Assembly (NCBI RefSeq): GCF_002858765.1
Contig: NZ_PJRP01000001.1
Coordinates: 691,366 to 755,365 of the forward strand
Origin: Cupriavidus pauculus
Lineage (GTDB): Bacteria > Pseudomonadota > Gammaproteobacteria > Burkholderiales > Burkholderiaceae
Reading direction: 5' to 3'
Length of the DNA stretch: 64,000 bases
Positions 60,397 through 64,000 of the stretch are shown here, piece by piece; positions within the stretch are counted from its first letter, which is position 1, and each line of letters begins with the position of its first letter. The position numbers were made by a program, and so were the translations under genes. The notes beneath the pieces were generated by a model. The model made no database searches. It saw only the letters and a program-made list of their open reading frames with translations, and was not told where the DNA came from.

Positions 60397-61446
60397 ATGG
60401 CCACCCCGGATAGCCCTGTGTCACACGACGACGTCCCCTATGCGGGACTGACGCCCGAGTGCATCCTCGATGCGCTGGAGGCGACGGGCTTCTATCCGGA
60501 TGGCCGTCTGCTGGCGCTGAACAGCTACGAGAATCGCGTGTGGCAAGTCGGCATCGAGGACGCCGCACCGTTGGTGGTCAAGTTCTACCGGCCTGGCCGG
60601 TGGAGCGACGCGGCCATCCTCGAAGAACATGCCTTCGTGCAGCAACTGGCCGACGCGGAGATCCCCGCCGTGCCGGCGCTGCCACTGCGCATGGGCGAAG
60701 CCCCGGCCAGCACGTTGCTCGCGCACGCGGGCTTCCGCTTTGCCGTGTTTCCGCGCTGTGGCGGCCGCGAGCCGCCGCTGGACCAGGCCGCCACGCGCAC
60801 GTGGCTGGGCCGTTTCATCGGCCGGATTCACGCCTGCGGCGCGGCCACGGCGTACCAGGCGCGGCCGGCGCTGGATATCGACACGTTCGGCGTGGCCTCG
60901 CGCGACTATCTGCTCGACCACGACTGCATTCCCGCCGATCTGCTGGCGCCGTGGCGTGCGGCCGTGGACCTGGCGCTCGACGCCGTTCGCCGCTGTTACG
61001 AGCGCGCCGGTGACGTGCGGCTGCTACGGCTGCATGGCGATTGCCATCGCGGCAATGTGCTGTGGATCGATGAAGACGATGCGCGCGGCCGTGGCACGCC
61101 AGGGCCGCACTTCGTCGACTTCGACGACAGCCGCATGGGGCCGGCGGTACAGGACATCTGGATGCTGCTCGAAGGCGACCGGGCGGCGATGCAGGATCAA
61201 CTGGCCGACATCGTGGCCGGCTACGAAGATTTTGCCGATTTCGATACGCGCGAGCTGTGGCTGGTCGAGGCGCTGCGTACGCTGCGCCTGCTGCACTACA
61301 GTGCCTGGCTGGCCAGTCGCTGGCGCGATCCCGCATTTCCGGCCGCGTTTCCGTGGTTCGGTACCGCGCGCTACTGGCAGGATCGCATCCTGGAACTGCG
61401 CGAACAGATCGCGCTGATGGACGAACCGCCGCTCTGGGCGGCCTGA
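60397..61446 (+). CDS. srkA: Stress response kinase A (SrkA/RdoA/YihE)
   Basis: Serine/threonine protein kinase of the APH/choline-kinase fold, 349 residues. The catalytic loop is LHGDCHRGNVLW and the Mg-binding segment FVDFDDSRMGP. E. coli SrkA dampens stress-induced death. It is probably co-transcribed with rhlE. Confidence 0.9.
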   Translation: MATPDSPVSHDDVPYAGLTPECILDALEATGFYPDGRLLALNSYENRVWQVGIEDAAPLVVKFYRPGRWSDAAILEEHAFVQQLADAEIPAVPALPLRMGEAPASTLLAHAGFRFAVFPRCGGREPPLDQAATRTWLGRFIGRIHACGAATAYQARPALDIDTFGVASRDYLLDHDCIPADLLAPWRAAVDLALDAVRRCYERAGDVRLLRLHGDCHRGNVLWIDEDDARGRGTPGPHFVDFDDSRMGPAVQDIWMLLEGDRAAMQDQLADIVAGYEDFADFDTRELWLVEALRTLRLLHYSAWLASRWRDPAFPAAFPWFGTARYWQDRILELREQIALMDEPPLWAA

Positions 61447-61588
61447 GACGGCACGATACCGCCGCGTCCGCATGAGACCGGCGATTGGCCGGAATCGCCC
61501 TGGACCGCCTTGATTCCCGTGCAACGGCCTTGAGTGCCATCCGGCGGCCAGATCCCTGCGCCTTCCAGAAATCCGGCCAGCCGGTACC

Positions 61589-62047
61589 TCACACCTGGGG
61601 CTTGGCCTTTTCCTCCGCCTTCACCATCACAACCGGACAAGCGGCCTGCGCAAGCACGCGGCCGGCTACCGATCCGAGCACGGCGTCGAAGAACGACCCA
61701 CGCCCGTGCGTGCCCATGACAATGGCGCTGGCATTCACCGACTTTGCATGAGCGAGGATCTTCTCGGGCGGATAGCCGTGCAGCGCGTGGCGTTCAAACG
61801 GGACCTTCGCGGCTTCCAGGATGGCGCAGACCGATGTCATGGCCTTCTCGCTGGCCTCGTTGTGCCACGCGTCGATCGTTTCCTTGCTGACAAACGCGCG
61901 CACCTGGCCGGTGACGTCAGGTGACACGTGTACCACATGCACCGTGAAACCGGTCTGCAGCAGCTTGCCATCGGCAAGAAAGCGCGCGGCGGCATCGCTG
62001 AATGCGGAACCGTCAGTGGCGAGCACGATATTGGACATCGGGGGCAT
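61589..62047 (-). CDS. Universal stress protein
   Basis: UspA-fold protein of 152 residues. The ATP-binding signature GTHGRGSFFDAVLGSVAGRVL is present (quoted in part), so it is the nucleotide-binding subtype. The ATG at 62047 is supported by AAGGAG eight bases upstream; an internal ATG three codons on is the alternative. It is divergent from the response regulator gene. Confidence 0.9.
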   Translation of the reverse strand: MPPMSNIVLATDGSAFSDAAARFLADGKLLQTGFTVHVVHVSPDVTGQVRAFVSKETIDAWHNEASEKAMTSVCAILEAAKVPFERHALHGYPPEKILAHAKSVNASAIVMGTHGRGSFFDAVLGSVAGRVLAQAACPVVMVKAEEKAKPQV

Positions 62048-62366
62048 GGCGCTATCTCCTTGGTTGAAAAACTGCGAGCGCGCGACGGGGCGCGACGTGT
62101 TTCATCATGGCACGCAGAGGTTGGTCACACCGTAACGTAGATCAAATCCGCGATGAATTTTTGAGGATTTCACGATTGTCATCTGTTGGACTTTTAGGTT
62201 GATCGTCGCTCCGTGAGCCGCACATCTGCCAGCGTGCGGACGCAACGGCTCAACGTCTGAAATTTCCGTAGGAAAGCCCGGAAATTTCAACATGCATTTT
62301 CAGCCCGTTCTGCCGTTGCGCTGAAAGGCCTAAGCTGCCCGCTGTTCGAGTTCACGGAGATTTGGC
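62048..62366. promoter_or_regulatory. Divergent control region of the stress protein and response regulator genes
   Basis: About 319 bases with no gene. It contains a GTAAC-GTAG-ATCAA sequence (62132-62145) that resembles one good half and one poor half of an FNR/ANR box, and two dyads of TGAAA-type half-sites: TGAAATTTCC (62258-62267)/GGAAATTTCA (62280-62289) and TTTCAGC (62298-62304)/GCTGAAA (62320-62326). Confidence 0.45.
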
Positions 62367-63053
62367 ATGCCCAACGCCATCGTTATTGACCCGCATACCG
62401 CCGTTCGCAAGTCTGTCTGCAACATCCTCGAGAGCGCGTCGGGCTTCGAGGAAGTCCGCGTTGCCCCCGGTGGCGCCGCCGGGCTGCTGGCGCTGCGCGA
62501 CCGCCCGGCCGATCTGGTCGTGATGGATCTGCAGCTGGATGACCTGCCCGGCGACGCCGTGCTTGAGGAGGTGGTGTCGACCTGGCCGGTCACGTGCGTG
62601 CTGGTGCTCTCGGCCCAACGGCGCGCGGCGGAGCGCGCGTTGCTGGGCGGTGCCCACGGGTACATCGACAAGAGCGCGGGGCTGGACGGATTGGCCGACG
62701 CTGTGCGCGCGCTGATGACCGGCTACGCGGCGTTTCCGCTGAAGTCGTTGCCGACCTTCCGCCGCGCCGCCGCCAATCCGGCTGATCCCAAGGCCCTGCT
62801 GAGCCGGCGCGAACTGACTGTGTTGCGTCTGCTGGCGGTCGGCCATTCCAACAAGGCGATCTCGGACGTGCTGGAGATCAGCAACAAGACCGTTAGCTCG
62901 CACAAGGCCAGCATCATGGACAAGCTGGGTCTGGGCTCGCTGATCGCCCTAGCGGAATTTGCGCGCGTGCATCGGCTATTGCCGATGGAGGGCGAGCCGG
63001 TTCCTAGCGTGGCAAAGCCGCGCGTCAGGCGGAACGACGCCGCCGCGTTCTAG
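62367..63053 (+). CDS. NarL/FixJ-type response regulator
   Basis: Two-component regulator of 228 residues. The receiver has the phosphoacceptor Asp54 (VVMDLQLDD) and Lys102 (YIDKSAG); its acidic pocket shows only Asp8 (VIDPH) where most members have two acids. A LuxR-type helix-turn-helix occupies about 140-205 (LSRRELTVLRLLAVGHSNKAI, NKTVSSHKASIMDKL). ACGGAGAT is the ribosome binding site. No sensor kinase is adjacent. Confidence 0.88.
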   Translation: MPNAIVIDPHTAVRKSVCNILESASGFEEVRVAPGGAAGLLALRDRPADLVVMDLQLDDLPGDAVLEEVVSTWPVTCVLVLSAQRRAAERALLGGAHGYIDKSAGLDGLADAVRALMTGYAAFPLKSLPTFRRAAANPADPKALLSRRELTVLRLLAVGHSNKAISDVLEISNKTVSSHKASIMDKLGLGSLIALAEFARVHRLLPMEGEPVPSVAKPRVRRNDAAAF

Positions 63054-63067
63054 TGTGGCGCCGTGCG

Positions 63068-63988
63068 CTAGCCTTCCATGCCGGCGACGTCTGCGCGCCG
63101 GGTCATCAGCCATTCGCGCAGCACCTTCACCGCCGGCACGTCGGCACGATCGGCGCGACGGATCAGGTAGTACCCGCGCCGCGACGGCACCGATGCACGA
63201 TTGAGCTGCACCACGCGCCCCTCGCGCAGGCTGTCGGCCACCGCGTAGTCGGGCACCAGCGCGGCGCCGAGGCCGGCCTCGGCGGCCTTGAGTGCGAACG
63301 TGACGAGGTTGTACTGCGTACCGGGCGGCAGCGGCAGATCGATGCTGGTGTCGAGATCGCGCAGGTAACTGGCCCAGGCGCTGGGCGCGGTTGTGTGGTG
63401 CAGCAGCGGCAGGGCGGCGATGCGGCTGGCCTGCAGCGGGAGCCGGCCGCGGACCAGTTCGCGCGCTGCAACCGGCAGGCTGCGTACGCCGTGCAGTAGG
63501 TCGGCGCTGTCGTCGTCGAGACCGTCTTCGGCGTAGACGATGGCGGCGTCCAGCCCCGCATCGCGCAACGATACCGCGCCGATGTGGTTGGCCACATGGA
63601 TGCGAATCTCGGGATGCGCCGCCGCGAAGCCGCACAGGCGCGGCATGACCCATAGCAGGCCGAACGTGTTCGGCACCGAGAAGCGCACCTCGCGCATCCG
63701 CTGGGCGGCGCCCGAGGCGGCCACCGTTGCCGCTTCCAGCTGGTCCAGCAGCGACCGGATGCGTGCCAGGTAGCCAGCGCCTTCATCGCTCAATGCCAGC
63801 CGGGCGTTGTTGCGCTCGAACAGGGTCGTGCCAAGAAAGCTCTCGAGATCCAGCAGCTGCTTGCTGACGGCACCCTGGCTCAGGCCAAGCTCGTCGGCCG
63901 CTGCCGTCACGCTGCCCCGTCGCGCGATGGTGTCGAACGTGTTCAGGTTGACCACGGAGGGGATTTGACGCCGGGCGGGATGCTTCAT
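63068..63988 (-). CDS. LysR-family transcriptional regulator (GcvA-like)
   Basis: Transcription factor of 306 residues. The N-terminal winged HTH reads SVTAAADELGLSQGAVSKQL followed by FLGTTLFERNNARL; the rest is a substrate-binding-like domain. The start is 12 bases from the window edge, so its divergent partner, usually the target gene, is outside. It is convergent with the response regulator gene. Confidence 0.9.
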   Translation of the reverse strand: MKHPARRQIPSVVNLNTFDTIARRGSVTAAADELGLSQGAVSKQLLDLESFLGTTLFERNNARLALSDEGAGYLARIRSLLDQLEAATVAASGAAQRMREVRFSVPNTFGLLWVMPRLCGFAAAHPEIRIHVANHIGAVSLRDAGLDAAIVYAEDGLDDDSADLLHGVRSLPVAARELVRGRLPLQASRIAALPLLHHTTAPSAWASYLRDLDTSIDLPLPPGTQYNLVTFALKAAEAGLGAALVPDYAVADSLREGRVVQLNRASVPSRRGYYLIRRADRADVPAVKVLREWLMTRRADVAGMEG

Positions 63989-64000
63989 GTCATCAAAAAA

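Overview
The window looks like a piece of the main chromosome of a Burkholderiaceae betaproteobacterium, most probably Cupriavidus or a close Ralstonia relative. This is inferred from the high GC content, the betaproteobacterial-type RNase P RNA and the gene orders dusB-fis-purH-ruvC, lptD-surA-pdxA-ksgA and miaB-phoH-ybeY-corC-lnt. Nearly all of it is core housekeeping DNA. I see no prophage, transposase, integron, CRISPR array, rRNA or tRNA.

Left part (1-11.2 kb): the end of a glutamate/aspartate ABC transporter (gltK-gltL), a YafJ-type amidotransferase, a tartrate/glycerate pair (ttuC-ttuD) running into pyrC, a DUF3025 gene, rnpB with its own promoter and terminator, an OsmC-family gene, a probable small RNA with an anti-Shine-Dalgarno loop, rplM-rpsI, a membrane coiled-coil protein with a bactofilin, and erpA. 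From 11.3 to 19.3 kb: anmK and an M23 peptidase (minus), then tyrS-dtd-PEBP-phosphatase (plus), then a queuosine-precursor transporter and two exported proteins (minus).

19.4-32.8 kb is one long minus-strand stretch: amgK-azlC-azlD-murU, pepP, an uncharacterised gene, a UbiH-type hydroxylase, dusB-fis, purH, ruvC, glpQ, ruvA, ruvB. It is divergent from lptD-surA-pdxA-ksgA-trpS (32.9-39.9 kb). AnmK, AmgK and MurU are three enzymes of the anhydro-MurNAc to UDP-MurNAc recycling route, so that salvage pathway is largely encoded here.

40-49.9 kb holds gloA with a DMT transporter, an autotransporter gene broken by three frameshifts, and a minus-strand unit glyQ-(secreted protein)-glyS-gmhB-plsC-ygjP. 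50.3-56.7 kb holds a 30-residue membrane peptide gene and the RNA-processing/envelope operon miaB-phoH-ybeY-corC-lnt. The right end has a CLC channel with CBS domains, rhlE, srkA, a universal stress protein divergent from a LuxR-type response regulator, and a LysR regulator.

The points most worth a second look are the candidate small RNA at 7.9-8.07 kb, two related copies of an intergenic repeat (1.4 and 23.4 kb), a REP/BIME-like element that supplies the end of glpQ, the frameshifted autotransporter with a G8 tract, the azlCD pair embedded between amgK and murU, and the dyads between the stress protein and the response regulator.
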